Assembly (NCBI RefSeq): GCF_008629685.1
Contig: NZ_VWSF01000006.1
Coordinates: forward strand, 1 to 64,000
Direction of reading: 5' to 3'
Origin: Adhaeribacter rhizoryzae
GTDB taxonomy: Bacteria > Bacteroidota > Bacteroidia > Cytophagales > Hymenobacteraceae
DNA: 64,000 nucleotides
Shown: positions 24,423 through 33,260 of the stretch, piece after piece
How the letters are laid out: each line of letters opens with the position of its first letter
Position numbering within the stretch: the stretch's first letter is position 1
Position numbers and translations under genes: made by a program
The notes under the pieces: generated by a model
What the model was told of the DNA's origin: nothing
What the model saw: only the letters and a program-made list of their open reading frames with translations
The model's database searches: none

Positions 24423-27400
24423 TTAATAACTATGGGCCATTTTTTGTTCTTCCAGCATAGCAGTTTCGTGCTCCAGTTCTTCCATGGTTTTCTCTTCTAG
24501 CTCAATTTTGGTGCTCTTATCTAAACCAAACTTGGCCAATACGCGGTCGAAGAGGTAATAAATAATAGGCACTACAATCAGGGTTAAGAACATAGAAGAA
24601 CTTAAACCACCAATCAAGGCCCAGGCCAAACCATTTTTAGAAGCAGCTACGGCCCCACCGGCTAATGCAATCGGCAACATACCAATCACCATCGCCAGCG
24701 TGGTCATCAAAATCGGACGGAAACGAATCCGGATGGCTTCTACTAAGGCATCTTTAACGTAAACACCTTCCGATTTCAACTTGTTCGTAAAGTCAACCAC
24801 CATAATCGCGTTCTTCGCTACCAGACCAATCATCATAATAATACCCAGGATAGAGAAGATACTCAGGGTTTCGGATGACAAAGCCAAAGCTAATAAGGCC
24901 CCGATAATCGCCAGCGGAATAGAGAACAATACCACAAACGGATACACATAACTGTCGTACAAGCCCACCATAATCAGGTACATGAAAATAATAGAGGCTA
25001 ATAAAGCAACTCCCAATGTACCAAAACCTTCGGACTGGTTTTTCAGGTTACCTTCGTACGTAATACCTACGCCCTGCGGCATTTTAATAGCCGCCAACCG
25101 CTGCTGAATCTCGGCACCTACCGAACCAGACGGACGACCCACTACCTGCGAATTTACGTTAACGGAAGTTACCCGGTTGGTACGCTCTAGTTTAGATGGG
25201 CCCGATGATTGTTTAATATCAGCAAACTGTCCTAAACGAATGGTTTGTCCGGTATTATTTACGAATGATAAATTCGCAATATCCGTTACGTTACGGCGGT
25301 CGAATTCATCTAAGCGGATGTTAATATCGTAGTTGTTGGTTCCTTCGCGGTATTCGGCATCGGTGTTACCACTAAAAGCAATCTGCATACCGGCACCCAC
25401 GCTTTCCAGGGTTAAGCCCAGGCTCGCCATTTTGTCGCGGTCTACCTGCACTTCAATTTCGGGGTTACCACCTTCTACCGAAGTTTCTACGTCGGAAGTA
25501 CCCGGCACCTGCACTACTTCGTTCATTACGCGTTGGGAGAAAGAAAGTAAAGTATCGAGGTTCGGACCAGACAATACAATCTGGATAGGTGCTTGCGCAC
25601 TACCCACCATACCAACCGGAACCGGCGTAACTTTAACCCCGGTAATCAGACCTTCGACTTCGGCCTTTACTAATCGGCTAAACTTCTCGGTGCTGAAATC
25701 ACGTTTTTCTACCGGCACCAAAGCCACAAACACCTCCGACTCATAAGCCGTACCCTGGCCTTGCTGCGAGGCAGCAGTAGCACCTACCGTAGTAAATACC
25801 CGGGTTACTTCAGGATATTTTCCTAAGTATTTTTCAAACTGCATCGTAGCCTGATTGGTTTGTTCAACCGTGGCATTTTTAGGTAATTCTAACTGGAAGT
25901 TAACCTCACCGCGGTCACCGTTACCAATAAATTCACTACCAATAAATCCGCCTGGTATCAGCATTACCGAACCAATAAAAGCCGCTACAGTTAATACTAT
26001 TACTATAATTTTATGATTAAAAGACCATTTCAGCGTTGCTGTAAATCCATCGATTACACGGTCTAAGAAGCGCTCAAAAGCCAGAATAAAACGGCCAAAT
26101 AAGTTCTTGTCTGATACGTGCTCTAACTTAGAAAAACGGCTGGCCAATAACGGAATTAAAGTAAAGGCTACGAACAAACTGATTAAGGTTGCAACGGCTA
26201 CCACCACGGCAAACTGCCGCAAAATATCCGAAACCAGACCAGTTGAAAGCGCTAGCGGCACAAACACTACTACAATTACCAAAGTAATAGAAGTTACGGT
26301 AGCACTAATTTCCCGGATACCATCGTAGGCCGCCTGCGCCGGTTTTTTACCCATTTCCATGTGGCGGTAAATATTTTCAATTACCACAATGGCATCATCC
26401 ACCAAGATACCTACTACCAGCGAAATCGCCATCAAGGACATCAGGTTAAGGGAGAAACCAAATAAATAAATGGCAATAAAGGTAGCCACCAACGAGGCCG
26501 GAATAGACACCATTACAATAATCGCGTTCCGTAAACTGTGCAGGAACAACAACATTACCACGGCTACTAATATTACCGCCAGGAACAAATCGTGCATAAC
26601 GGAATCGGCAGCCTCTAGCGTAAAGATGGAAGTATCGTTGGCAATATTAAATTTCAGGCCAACATTCGCATAAGTTTTTTCCAGTTGAGTTAATGTAGCG
26701 CGGGTTTGCTCACTTACTTCCACGGCGTTGGCATCCGATTGCTTCTGAATGGTAATACCTACCGAAGGTTTCGAATTTACCCGGTTTAATACGTCAATAT
26801 CTTTTTGCGAATCCTGCACCTCGGCTAAATCGCTTAAGCGCACAACGCCCCGGTTATCCTGACGAACCACCAGGTTTTGCAATTGGTTTAAAGACTGGAA
26901 TTTACCAGCCAGACGAATTTGGGTTTGGCCATTCGCATCTTTTATTTCGCCGGTCGGGAAGTCTAAGTTAGAAGTACGGATAGCTTGCATTACCTGCAGC
27001 GCCGAAATACCATATGCTTCCAGCTTATTGGCGTTCATGTTAACTTTAATCTCACGTTCCTGACCACCTAGTACTTTAATCTGGGCAACACCTTGCGCCC
27101 GCGATAACTGCGGTTTAATCTGCTTATCAATCAAATCAAAGAATTCGGTAGCGGGCATGTTGGCCGTAGCACCCAGGTTCATGATAGGTAAATCGTCAAA
27201 GTCGAATTTTCCCAAGGCAGGGGCATCGGCATCTTCGGGCAAACGGGCCAGCATGGCGTTTACTTTCCGCTGCGCATCCTGTAAACTTAAGTCTACGTTG
27301 GTACCTTGTTTTAAATTAACAACAATAATTGAGAAGCTTTCCTGCGACGTACTTTTAATATTGTCTACGTTTTCCAGGGAAGAAATCGCATCTTCAATTT

Positions 27401-27596
27401 CCTTTGTTACTGAGTTCTCCACCTCAGAAGGCGAAGCACCCGGATACAAGGTCGTAATGGTAAGCACCGGGGGGCTGAACTTAGGCAGCAACTCGTAGTT
27501 TAACGAGTTGTAAGACACTACCCCCAGTAAGGTTAGAACGGTAAACACTACCACCACCAGGGTAGACCGTTGTATAGATACTTTTGTAATATTCAT
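24423..27596 (-). CDS. RND efflux transporter permease (AcrB/HAE-1 type)
   Basis: A 1057-residue inner-membrane proton-driven exporter. TM1 is at the N-terminus (STLVVVVFTVLTLLGVVSY), followed by the porter loop (about 35-335), TM2-6, a second porter loop (about 555-865) and TM7-12. The proton-relay aspartates are in VGILVDDAIVVIENI of TM4. The AcrB-type motifs PTVP/YPGASPSEVEN and FVPLALSTGLVSDI are present. It is the last gene of the operon regulator-tolC-adaptor-permease. The family exports drugs, bile acids or metabolites; the substrate is not visible. Confidence 0.93.
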   Translation of the reverse strand: MNITKVSIQRSTLVVVVFTVLTLLGVVSYNSLNYELLPKFSPPVLTITTLYPGASPSEVENSVTKEIEDAISSLENVDNIKSTSQESFSIIVVNLKQGTNVDLSLQDAQRKVNAMLARLPEDADAPALGKFDFDDLPIMNLGATANMPATEFFDLIDKQIKPQLSRAQGVAQIKVLGGQEREIKVNMNANKLEAYGISALQVMQAIRTSNLDFPTGEIKDANGQTQIRLAGKFQSLNQLQNLVVRQDNRGVVRLSDLAEVQDSQKDIDVLNRVNSKPSVGITIQKQSDANAVEVSEQTRATLTQLEKTYANVGLKFNIANDTSIFTLEAADSVMHDLFLAVILVAVVMLLFLHSLRNAIIVMVSIPASLVATFIAIYLFGFSLNLMSLMAISLVVGILVDDAIVVIENIYRHMEMGKKPAQAAYDGIREISATVTSITLVIVVVFVPLALSTGLVSDILRQFAVVVAVATLISLFVAFTLIPLLASRFSKLEHVSDKNLFGRFILAFERFLDRVIDGFTATLKWSFNHKIIVIVLTVAAFIGSVMLIPGGFIGSEFIGNGDRGEVNFQLELPKNATVEQTNQATMQFEKYLGKYPEVTRVFTTVGATAASQQGQGTAYESEVFVALVPVEKRDFSTEKFSRLVKAEVEGLITGVKVTPVPVGMVGSAQAPIQIVLSGPNLDTLLSFSQRVMNEVVQVPGTSDVETSVEGGNPEIEVQVDRDKMASLGLTLESVGAGMQIAFSGNTDAEYREGTNNYDINIRLDEFDRRNVTDIANLSFVNNTGQTIRLGQFADIKQSSGPSKLERTNRVTSVNVNSQVVGRPSGSVGAEIQQRLAAIKMPQGVGITYEGNLKNQSEGFGTLGVALLASIIFMYLIMVGLYDSYVYPFVVLFSIPLAIIGALLALALSSETLSIFSILGIIMMIGLVAKNAIMVVDFTNKLKSEGVYVKDALVEAIRIRFRPILMTTLAMVIGMLPIALAGGAVAASKNGLAWALIGGLSSSMFLTLIVVPIIYYLFDRVLAKFGLDKSTKIELEEKTMEELEHETAMLEEQKMAHSY

Positions 27597-27635
27597 CTTG
27601 TTTTATTTCTCTTGATATTGGGTTTAAAACCCAGC

Positions 27636-28685
27636 TTACAGAATACTCACTTTTAAGCCATCGCGCAGGTTAATCTGGCCGCTTTGTACAACCTTTTCGC
27701 CGGCGGTTAAGCCTTCCAGAACTTCAACTTTATCCTGGGTAATTTTTCCGATTTTAATTTTCTTCAGTTTGGCTACGTTATTTTCAACCACATAAACGGC
27801 CGGGTCTTGTACGCTACCCACTAAAGCTGCACGGGCTAATAAAAGGGCATCGCGGGAATCGGCAATATCGAAAGAAGCGGTACCGTACATACCAGCGCGC
27901 AGGCTGTTATTAGCCGGGTTTTTCACTTCAATTTCCACGTCGTATTTCAAAGAATTATCGGCTTGGGCAGCAATAGCGGTTACGGTACCTTGTACTTCGC
28001 CGGCTCCCGCATTGGCTTTCACGTTTACTTTATCACCTTTTTTAATCAGCAATACCTGGGCTTCGTCTACTTTTACATTCAGCTTCAGGCGGTCTACGTT
28101 TACAATATCGTACAGCTTGGTAGCCATACCCAGGTAAGAACCTACTTCCACGTATATTTCATTAATCTCACCGTTAATAGGCGAGGTAATGCGGGTTTTG
28201 TTTACGCGTTGTTTAGCCGCTACTAACTGGGCTTGCGTGACTTTTACATTTAAGCGGGCATCTTCTAACTGCCGTTTGGTAATGGCTTCGCCGGCGGCTA
28301 AATTCTCGAACCGGCCTAAGTCGCGCTGTGCTTTCTCGAAATTGGCTTGCGCCGTAGCTAAATCGGCACTCATGGTATTGGCTTCTACCTGCAACAACAA
28401 TTCGCCGGCTCTTACGCGGTCGCCTTTGCGTTTTAGCACGCGTTGCACCTGGCCCGAAGTCTCTGACATTAGAGCCAAAGTCTGGATAGGTTCGAAATTA
28501 CCTTGGGCAATAAAAGAACGGTCTAGTTTATCAATTGCGGGCTGCGTTACCTGCACCGATATAGCTTCGCTTTTTATCTCGGCTACAGCAGCTTCGGCGG
28601 CCATTTCTTTTTTATTATTTACCAGCGTGTAAGCTCCAAATCCGATAATGGCTACAGCAATGATGATATAAATAATCTTTTTCAT
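27636..28685 (-). CDS. RND efflux periplasmic adaptor subunit (membrane fusion protein)
   Basis: A 349-residue adaptor. An N-terminal anchor helix (IIYIIIAVAIIGFGAYTLV) is followed by a biotinyl-lipoyl hairpin half (ALMSETSGQVQRVLKRKGDRVRAGELL). Then come a helical hairpin (about 85-150), the second lipoyl half (TRITSPINGEINEIYVEVGS) and a beta-barrel plus membrane-proximal domain. It bridges the permease and the TolC protein. It lies 39 bp from the permease and 13 bp from the TolC gene, inside one transcript. Confidence 0.92.
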   Translation of the reverse strand: MKKIIYIIIAVAIIGFGAYTLVNNKKEMAAEAAVAEIKSEAISVQVTQPAIDKLDRSFIAQGNFEPIQTLALMSETSGQVQRVLKRKGDRVRAGELLLQVEANTMSADLATAQANFEKAQRDLGRFENLAAGEAITKRQLEDARLNVKVTQAQLVAAKQRVNKTRITSPINGEINEIYVEVGSYLGMATKLYDIVNVDRLKLNVKVDEAQVLLIKKGDKVNVKANAGAGEVQGTVTAIAAQADNSLKYDVEIEVKNPANNSLRAGMYGTASFDIADSRDALLLARAALVGSVQDPAVYVVENNVAKLKKIKIGKITQDKVEVLEGLTAGEKVVQSGQINLRDGLKVSIL

Positions 28686-28698
28686 TTTGAGTTTTATA

Positions 28699-30051
28699 CT
28701 ACTTTATTAATGTTCTTAAATTTCCTTTTGCTTGTAAATAAGTTAGCTGGGCTAACTGGTATTTTAATCTTTCATTGTTTAGGTTGGTTTGGGCTTCGCG
28801 TAAGCTAACTTCGGTATCTAGTAACTCAGTCAGCGGCGATAAACCTTCTTTGTACAATTCATTGGTATTGCGGTAAACTTCCTGTGCCAGTTCCACATTG
28901 CGTTCCTGAGCCCGAATAGACGATAAGCTGGTTTTCATTTGGGTATTGGCATTCAGCAGTTCCATTTGGGTATTGCGGGTTAGTAACTGAATATCCTGGT
29001 CTACTTTATCTACTTCTATCTGGGCCTGACGCATCTGGTTGCGGCGCTGGAAGCCATCGAAAATGGGAATATTTAAACGGATTCCCAGGGTAACGGCTTT
29101 AAACCAAGGCTGGCTGTTATCAAAAAAGTTAAACTCGTTGCGTTGCGCGTTGGTGCTGAAATTGCCAAAGCCCGATAACGATGGGTAGTACCGCGACTGA
29201 ATATTCTTTACATTTAATTTATATAGCGATTTCTGCGTAGTCAGCAATTTAAAGTCAATGCGGTCGGCTAAAATAGCGTTGGCATCGTCCTGTACCGGTA
29301 CTGCTTCATCCAGTACGTTAGCCGAGTCCGCCAGCTGAATATCCTGGTTCATGGGCAATCCCATGAAAAATTTCAGGGCATTCTTCTGTTGATCATAAGC
29401 AGCCGTAAGCGTCTGGCGCTGATTTTCCAGGTTGGTTTTGCTAACCGTAACCCGGTTTACCTGTACTTTGGTAGCTACATCGTTTTTGTATTGCAGGGTT
29501 AATATTTTTTCCAGTTGTTCCAGCCGTTTAGTGTTGGCATCAATGGTATTAAACTGCTCTTTTGTTTGCAGCATCTGCAAATACGCCGAGCCCACGTTGT
29601 AAATAATTTGCTCTTCGCTTAACTGCTTGCGCAAAGCATACAACTCGCGGGTAGTATTGGCTGCTTCCAGGCCCACAAAAAAAGATTTACTAAAAAGTAA
29701 TTGCTGCAGTTCCAGGCCACCCGAAACATTGTATTTAGTACCAAACTGCACCGGAATAAGCGTACCCGGCTGGCCGGCTAATTCGCCGGGTAATAATTGG
29801 GTAGCCAAAGCCGGAAAAGTATTTAACTGACCAGTTCCGCTTACCTGGGGCAAGCCAGAACCTTTCGTTTCCTTTATTTTATATTCAGCGCTTTGCTCGT
29901 CCAGAGCCGCTTTTTTAATATTCTCGTTGTTAGACAGGGCAAACTTAATTGCTTCCTGTAAGGTAAGTTGGCCGGCTGGCGGCACGTTTTGCGAAAAGGC
30001 CGGCCAAAAAGAAAGAAGCGTTAAGGCCAGCAACAAAAGTTTTTTGTTCAC
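28699..30051 (-). CDS. TolC family outer membrane efflux protein
   Basis: A 450-residue outer-membrane channel. The signal peptide ends near SFWPAFSQ, and two OEP repeats follow. Each has a long helical hairpin (LQEAIKFALSNNENIKKAA... and the mirrored LSPLTELLDTEVSLREAQTNLNNERLKYQLAQ), with beta segments between. It forms the exit duct of the tripartite pump. A candidate operator (30084-30103) lies 33 bp before its start codon. Confidence 0.92.
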   Translation of the reverse strand: MNKKLLLLALTLLSFWPAFSQNVPPAGQLTLQEAIKFALSNNENIKKAALDEQSAEYKIKETKGSGLPQVSGTGQLNTFPALATQLLPGELAGQPGTLIPVQFGTKYNVSGGLELQQLLFSKSFFVGLEAANTTRELYALRKQLSEEQIIYNVGSAYLQMLQTKEQFNTIDANTKRLEQLEKILTLQYKNDVATKVQVNRVTVSKTNLENQRQTLTAAYDQQKNALKFFMGLPMNQDIQLADSANVLDEAVPVQDDANAILADRIDFKLLTTQKSLYKLNVKNIQSRYYPSLSGFGNFSTNAQRNEFNFFDNSQPWFKAVTLGIRLNIPIFDGFQRRNQMRQAQIEVDKVDQDIQLLTRNTQMELLNANTQMKTSLSSIRAQERNVELAQEVYRNTNELYKEGLSPLTELLDTEVSLREAQTNLNNERLKYQLAQLTYLQAKGNLRTLIK

Positions 30052-30083
30052 GGTAATTATTAATGGTTTAGTTATTTATGATA

Positions 30084-30103
30084 AGTTCAGAATTAAAAGA
30101 ACT
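30084..30103. promoter_or_regulatory. Second candidate GbsR/MarR operator (between regulator and tolC)
   Basis: AGTTCAGAATTAAAAGAACT, 20 bp, matches the operator upstream of the regulator gene (30674-30693) in 16 of 20 positions and keeps both outer half-sites AGTTC and GAACT. It lies in the 68-bp gap before tolC. Confidence 0.5.
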
Positions 30104-30119
30104 AAAAAGAGAAAAAATA

Positions 30120-30614
30120 TTAGGATTTTCGAGTTTTTTCCTGATCCCATTGCTGCAATAAAAGAGGCAATTGCTGGAAAACATAGTCCAGGAAATCTGC
30201 TAATTCTTTAATGCGTTCATTGTATTCTGGGGTTTCTTTGGTGCGTAATGCCAGTACTTCTCGCATAAGCGAATTAAAACCAGCCATAACTTCAATTTTA
30301 TGTTTAAATTCTTCGCGCCAGTTAGATACTTTTAACCGAAAATAGCGTCTTCTGTCTCCAGAAAAGGTTATATATTCGATGCGTTGCATTTGCAGCAACA
30401 GGTTAATGCCATTACTAGTAGCACTTTTACTTATTTGTAGGGCTTCAGTTATTTCGTCGAAAGTAAGATGTGGGTTATCTGAGACGTACAAAAGACCAAG
30501 AATACGCCCTGCCACAGGTTGTAAACCCTCGCTTTCATAACTGATGCCAATTTTCTCGATTAATGTTTTTTGCTTATCCGTCAACACTAATTTGGGCTTA
30601 CAACTAAAAATCAT
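30120..30614 (-). CDS. GbsR/MarR family regulator of the efflux operon
   Basis: A 164-residue winged-helix regulator. The DNA-binding core reads GRILGLLYVSDNPHLTFDEITEALQISKSATSNGINLLL, followed by the wing (RIEYITFSGDRRRYFRL). GbsR-type proteins are larger MarR-like dimers. The gene is first in the efflux operon, and a predicted -7 box (30651-30658) plus a perfect 20-bp palindrome (30674-30693) lie directly upstream. Autoregulation and control of the pump is a reasonable inference. Confidence 0.88.
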   Translation of the reverse strand: MIFSCKPKLVLTDKQKTLIEKIGISYESEGLQPVAGRILGLLYVSDNPHLTFDEITEALQISKSATSNGINLLLQMQRIEYITFSGDRRRYFRLKVSNWREEFKHKIEVMAGFNSLMREVLALRTKETPEYNERIKELADFLDYVFQQLPLLLQQWDQEKTRKS

Positions 30615-30650
30615 CTTTCTTGCTTATTGTATTTCCCTTCTTTAACGCTG

Positions 30651-30658
30651 CAAAGGTA
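30651..30658 (-). promoter_or_regulatory. Predicted -7 box TACCTTTG of the efflux operon
   Basis: On the minus strand the sequence TACCTTTG fits TAnnTTTG, with the start expected near 30644, 30 nt before the regulator ATG. The palindrome at 30674-30693 covers the -33 region, so a bound repressor would block the promoter. Confidence 0.5.
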
Positions 30659-30673
30659 ATATAGAGTTCATTA

Positions 30674-30693
30674 AGTTCATAATTTTATGAACT
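30674..30693. promoter_or_regulatory. Candidate GbsR/MarR operator upstream of the regulator
   Basis: AGTTCATAATTTTATGAACT has perfect 9-bp arms around a central TT. A further half-site AGTTCA lies at 30665-30670. It overlaps the expected -33 position of the operon promoter. Confidence 0.6.
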
Positions 30694-30915
30694 AAAAAAA
30701 TAATAAATCTTTGTGTAGAAGGTAACTAAAAGTATATCAGGTTTTTATCTGGAATTTAAGGGGGATATATTTACTTAATAGGTATAAATTACCTGCAAGT
30801 AAATGCCTATTTGGTTGGTTGCAAAATAATTTATTTATTGCTTCAGCTACTAGAAACCCATATTTTAAGGCTGAGAAATTCACCTGAAAAATATTGTTTA
30901 CGTGGGTATAACTAA

Positions 30916-30957
30916 AAACCAGAAGAGACACATTCTAAAATGTGCCTCTTCTGGTTT
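30916..30957 (-). terminator. Terminator after the cupin gene
   Basis: A long stem with arms AAACCAGAAGAG-ACACATT and AATGTG-CTCTTCTGGTTT (small internal mismatch), 33 bp downstream of the minus-strand cupin gene. Confidence 0.75.
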
Positions 30958-30990
30958 ATAGCAAAGCAGCCGAATTAATCTGGCAGCAGT

Positions 30991-31362
30991 TTATTCATCT
31001 TCGCGGTTAACGGTATTAATATCGAAAGCCGGCACGCACACCGACCAATATTCTGTTTCTTCGTCGAAAGGGTTAGAATATTTTACGCGGGCTCCGCTTT
31101 TAACCAGTAAGGTCTCGCCGGCTTGCAATATTATTTCTTCGCCGTCTACTTCGGCCATTTTCCGGCCCCGGATTACAATGGTTATTTCGTCGAACTCTGG
31201 TTGCTGGTGTGGCTCCGACCAATGCGGTGGGGCTATCATGTGGGCAATGCTATAGGCTGGGGTGCGGGTAGTGGCTAAACCCAAGTGCTCTTCTATTAAT
31301 TTGCCATCGGTGGTGGGTACCCGAAACGGTTTAACTTGTTTAAAGTATTTTTTATCTGTCAT
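30991..31362 (-). CDS. Cupin-domain protein
   Basis: A 123-residue single-domain cupin. The metal-binding motif 1 is HWSEPHQQPEFDEITIVIRG, and motif 2 includes LQAGETLLVKSGARVKYSNPF. No fused DNA-binding domain is seen. Cupins of this size are dioxygenases, isomerases or small-molecule sensors, and the substrate is unknown. It follows the Kazal-domain gene by 30 bp and likely shares its transcript. Confidence 0.75.
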   Translation of the reverse strand: MTDKKYFKQVKPFRVPTTDGKLIEEHLGLATTRTPAYSIAHMIAPPHWSEPHQQPEFDEITIVIRGRKMAEVDGEEIILQAGETLLVKSGARVKYSNPFDEETEYWSVCVPAFDINTVNREDE

Positions 31363-31392
31363 GTTTTTACAAGGGTATAAGCAAAAAACAAA

Positions 31393-31608
31393 TTATTCTG
31401 GGCAGGCGCCTTTGGTAAAAGAAATTACTCCGGCATTTTCGGCCAGGCACGCATTGCTGTAAGTTTGGTTGTTGCAACCGCAAACCGGGTCGTACTGCAT
31501 GGTGCATAAAGCCTCGGAATTAATTTTTGCCGGATCTATACACAAGGGTTGGGCCGCTTTACAGGTTATTAGCAACAGACTTAAGCAGCCATATAAATAA
31601 TGCTTCAT
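31393..31608 (-). CDS. Kazal-domain putative lipoprotein
   Basis: A 71-residue exported protein. It begins with a hydrophobic signal and LLLITC, which could be a lipobox, although Thr before Cys is unusual. The mature part contains a Kazal-type serine-protease-inhibitor module, CTMQYDPVCGCNNQTYSNAC..ENAG..F..GAC, with the six cysteines and the CGxNNxTYxNxC core. Such domains inhibit subtilisin- or trypsin-like proteases. It would sit on the cell surface or in the periplasm, probably protecting against secreted or host proteases; this is inferred. Confidence 0.75.
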   Translation of the reverse strand: MKHYLYGCLSLLLITCKAAQPLCIDPAKINSEALCTMQYDPVCGCNNQTYSNACLAENAGVISFTKGACPE

Positions 31609-32060
31609 GCCCCAATTATTACAGTTTTTTTTACCAGATGCAAAAGGTATTTTCTAAAGGCTGTGCATTTAACTAAATATTGCGGTATTATGTTTAGCTA
31701 AATAGTAAGGTAAGAGCTAATTATAATTAAATAATTTTTAATAGTATTTCTTATAAGAAAGCAGCCCTTTTACTAATTTTTTCTTTTCTGCTTAAGTAAG
31801 CCGCCTTGGTAATTATTAAATGCTTAGGCCGTGCCATAAGGTTAAATATTTAAAAGCACTAGCCTTAACTAGCTAAGATTTTCCGGTAGCAAAGATTCAG
31901 ATATATATATAATTTAGGTAACTAACTTAACTATTACTACCTGCCTTCGTATAAAAAAATTATTGCAGTGGCCTAAATATGAATGCCTTTCTTTTATTAG
32001 AAGCGTATTTACAGGCAAACGCATACATCGTAATGAATTTAACCTTTAAAGAAGAAACAA
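31609..32060. other. Intergenic region between Kazal and YtxH genes
   Basis: These 452 AT-rich bp separate divergent genes and should hold both promoters. I see no coding sequence, no strong hairpin and no convincing complete promoter. Confidence 0.5.
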
Positions 32061-32462
32061 ATGTTAGGTAATGTAAACGACAACAATGGCAAAGTTTTGT
32101 TGGCTTTGCTGGCAGGCGCAAGTGCTGGTATTATAGCGGGTTTACTAATGGCTCCCGAAGCAGGTAAAGGTACCCGCGACAGCATTAAGCGTAAAGCGCA
32201 GGACTGGACCGATGAACTGGACCAAGTAGCTCGGAAGTATATGCGCAAGCTGGAAGACTTAAATATTACCGGCACCGGCAGCAGTTTAAAAATGCAAGGC
32301 TCCTGGGATGAAGTTAAGGGCCGTTTAAGAAGCCAGTACGGCGACTTAACCGATGAAGACTTAACTTATACAGAAGGCCAGGCCGACCAGTTAGTGGGCC
32401 GTTTAGAAACGAAGCTGGGTAAAACAAAAGCCGAAATCAGACGCTTAATATCCGAAATTTAA
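32061..32462 (+). CDS. YtxH-like protein with CsbD-like C-terminus
   Basis: A 133-residue protein. A glycine/alanine-rich membrane-like helix near the N-terminus (KVLLALLAGASAGIIAGLLMAP) defines the YtxH domain. Residues 80-133 (KMQGSWDEVKGRLRSQYGDLTDEDL..EGQADQLVGRLETKLGKTKAEIRRLI) match the CsbD general-stress family. The two are usually separate small proteins, so this looks like a fusion. A tandem relative follows at 32654. Both families are linked to stress or stationary-phase responses. Confidence 0.8.
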   Translation: MLGNVNDNNGKVLLALLAGASAGIIAGLLMAPEAGKGTRDSIKRKAQDWTDELDQVARKYMRKLEDLNITGTGSSLKMQGSWDEVKGRLRSQYGDLTDEDLTYTEGQADQLVGRLETKLGKTKAEIRRLISEI

Positions 32463-32522
32463 GGCAATATTTTCTGTTAGAGATATAACTGCAATTTAGT
32501 TATGATATTATCTAAAGCTTTT

Positions 32523-32530
32523 TACCTTTG
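32523..32530 (+). promoter_or_regulatory. Predicted -7 box TACCTTTG before the second YtxH gene
   Basis: It fits TAnnTTTG. If used, it leaves a 5' leader of about 115 nt before the ATG at 32654. No clear -33 element is seen. Confidence 0.35.
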
Positions 32531-32653
32531 CAACCAAAGCTATAAGTTAAAGATATAGCTATAACTTAATGTAATTAATGCCGTTATATCTGCAAGCAGA
32601 AATTAACAGGCCTTTTTTAGGAAACCTTAAAAATTAAAACAAAATCTACAACT

Positions 32654-33085
32654 ATGAAAGACAACAGCGGAAAAATTATTTTGGCATTATTAGCTGGTGC
32701 TAGTGCCGGTATTGTAGCAGGCTTATTAATGGCCCCCGACAGTGGCACAGTATCGAGAGATAATCTGAAGAAATATGCTGGTAAATTAAGCAAAGACCTG
32801 GAAAAAACTTTTCAGGAAAACATTAACAAATTAAGCAGTTTAGATACCGGGGCTTTATTAGGCAGCCTGGGCTTAGGTGGTAAAGCTGAAAACGGTGGCA
32901 GTGCAGCCGGAGGCGCTACTGGTGGTGGCAGTACTACCACTACTGGTTCAAACCCGAATGCATCTGGTAGTGTAGCCGGTGCTTCTGGTTCTGATGCCAG
33001 TGCAGGCGGCCCACCAAGAGGCGGCAGAGCAGCCGGCGGAACTAACCCAACGGGTGCCGGTCCGGAAGTTGGCGAAGATGCCTAG
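32654..33085 (+). CDS. YtxH-like protein with Gly/Ser-rich tail
   Basis: A 143-residue paralogue of the preceding gene. The N-terminal 30 residues (GKIILALLAGASAGIVAGLLMAP) are nearly identical to it. The CsbD part is replaced by a long disordered tail rich in Gly, Ala, Ser and Thr (from residue 80, ending EVGEDA). It is followed by a strong terminator. Function is unknown beyond the YtxH link to stress. Confidence 0.75.
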   Translation: MKDNSGKIILALLAGASAGIVAGLLMAPDSGTVSRDNLKKYAGKLSKDLEKTFQENINKLSSLDTGALLGSLGLGGKAENGGSAAGGATGGGSTTTTGSNPNASGSVAGASGSDASAGGPPRGGRAAGGTNPTGAGPEVGEDA

Positions 33086-33103
33086 AATATTTTAGTTTAA
33101 AGC

Positions 33104-33138
33104 AAAAGCGCTTCCTGGTTTTACCAGGAAGCGCTTTT
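33104..33138 (+). terminator. Terminator after the YtxH pair
   Basis: A perfect 15-bp stem AAAAGCGCTTCCTGG/CCAGGAAGCGCTTTT with a 5-nt loop and following T-rich sequence. Confidence 0.85.
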
Positions 33139-33196
33139 GTTTTCATAAAGGTGATATTTAAACTTTGCTGATTTGTATAAAGCTGCTGCAAAAATA

Positions 33197-33228
33197 AAAC
33201 CTCACAGGTTTTAGGGCCTGTGAGGTTT
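33197..33228 (-). terminator. Terminator after lysS
   Basis: A perfect 12-bp stem AAACCTCACAGG/CCTGTGAGGTTT with an 8-nt loop, 33 bp downstream of the minus-strand lysS stop, with T-rich flank. Confidence 0.75.
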
Positions 33229-33260
33229 ACTAAAATATTGCCAGATATTAATTACAACTA

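Noticed and set aside
30737-30931. 64-codon minus-strand frame
   Set aside because: It overlaps the terminator of the cupin gene, is AT-rich and has no recognisable features.
32481-32595. Inverted AGATATAAC / GTTATATCT pair in the gap between YtxH genes
   Set aside because: Only 9 bp and AT-rich; likely chance in this gap.
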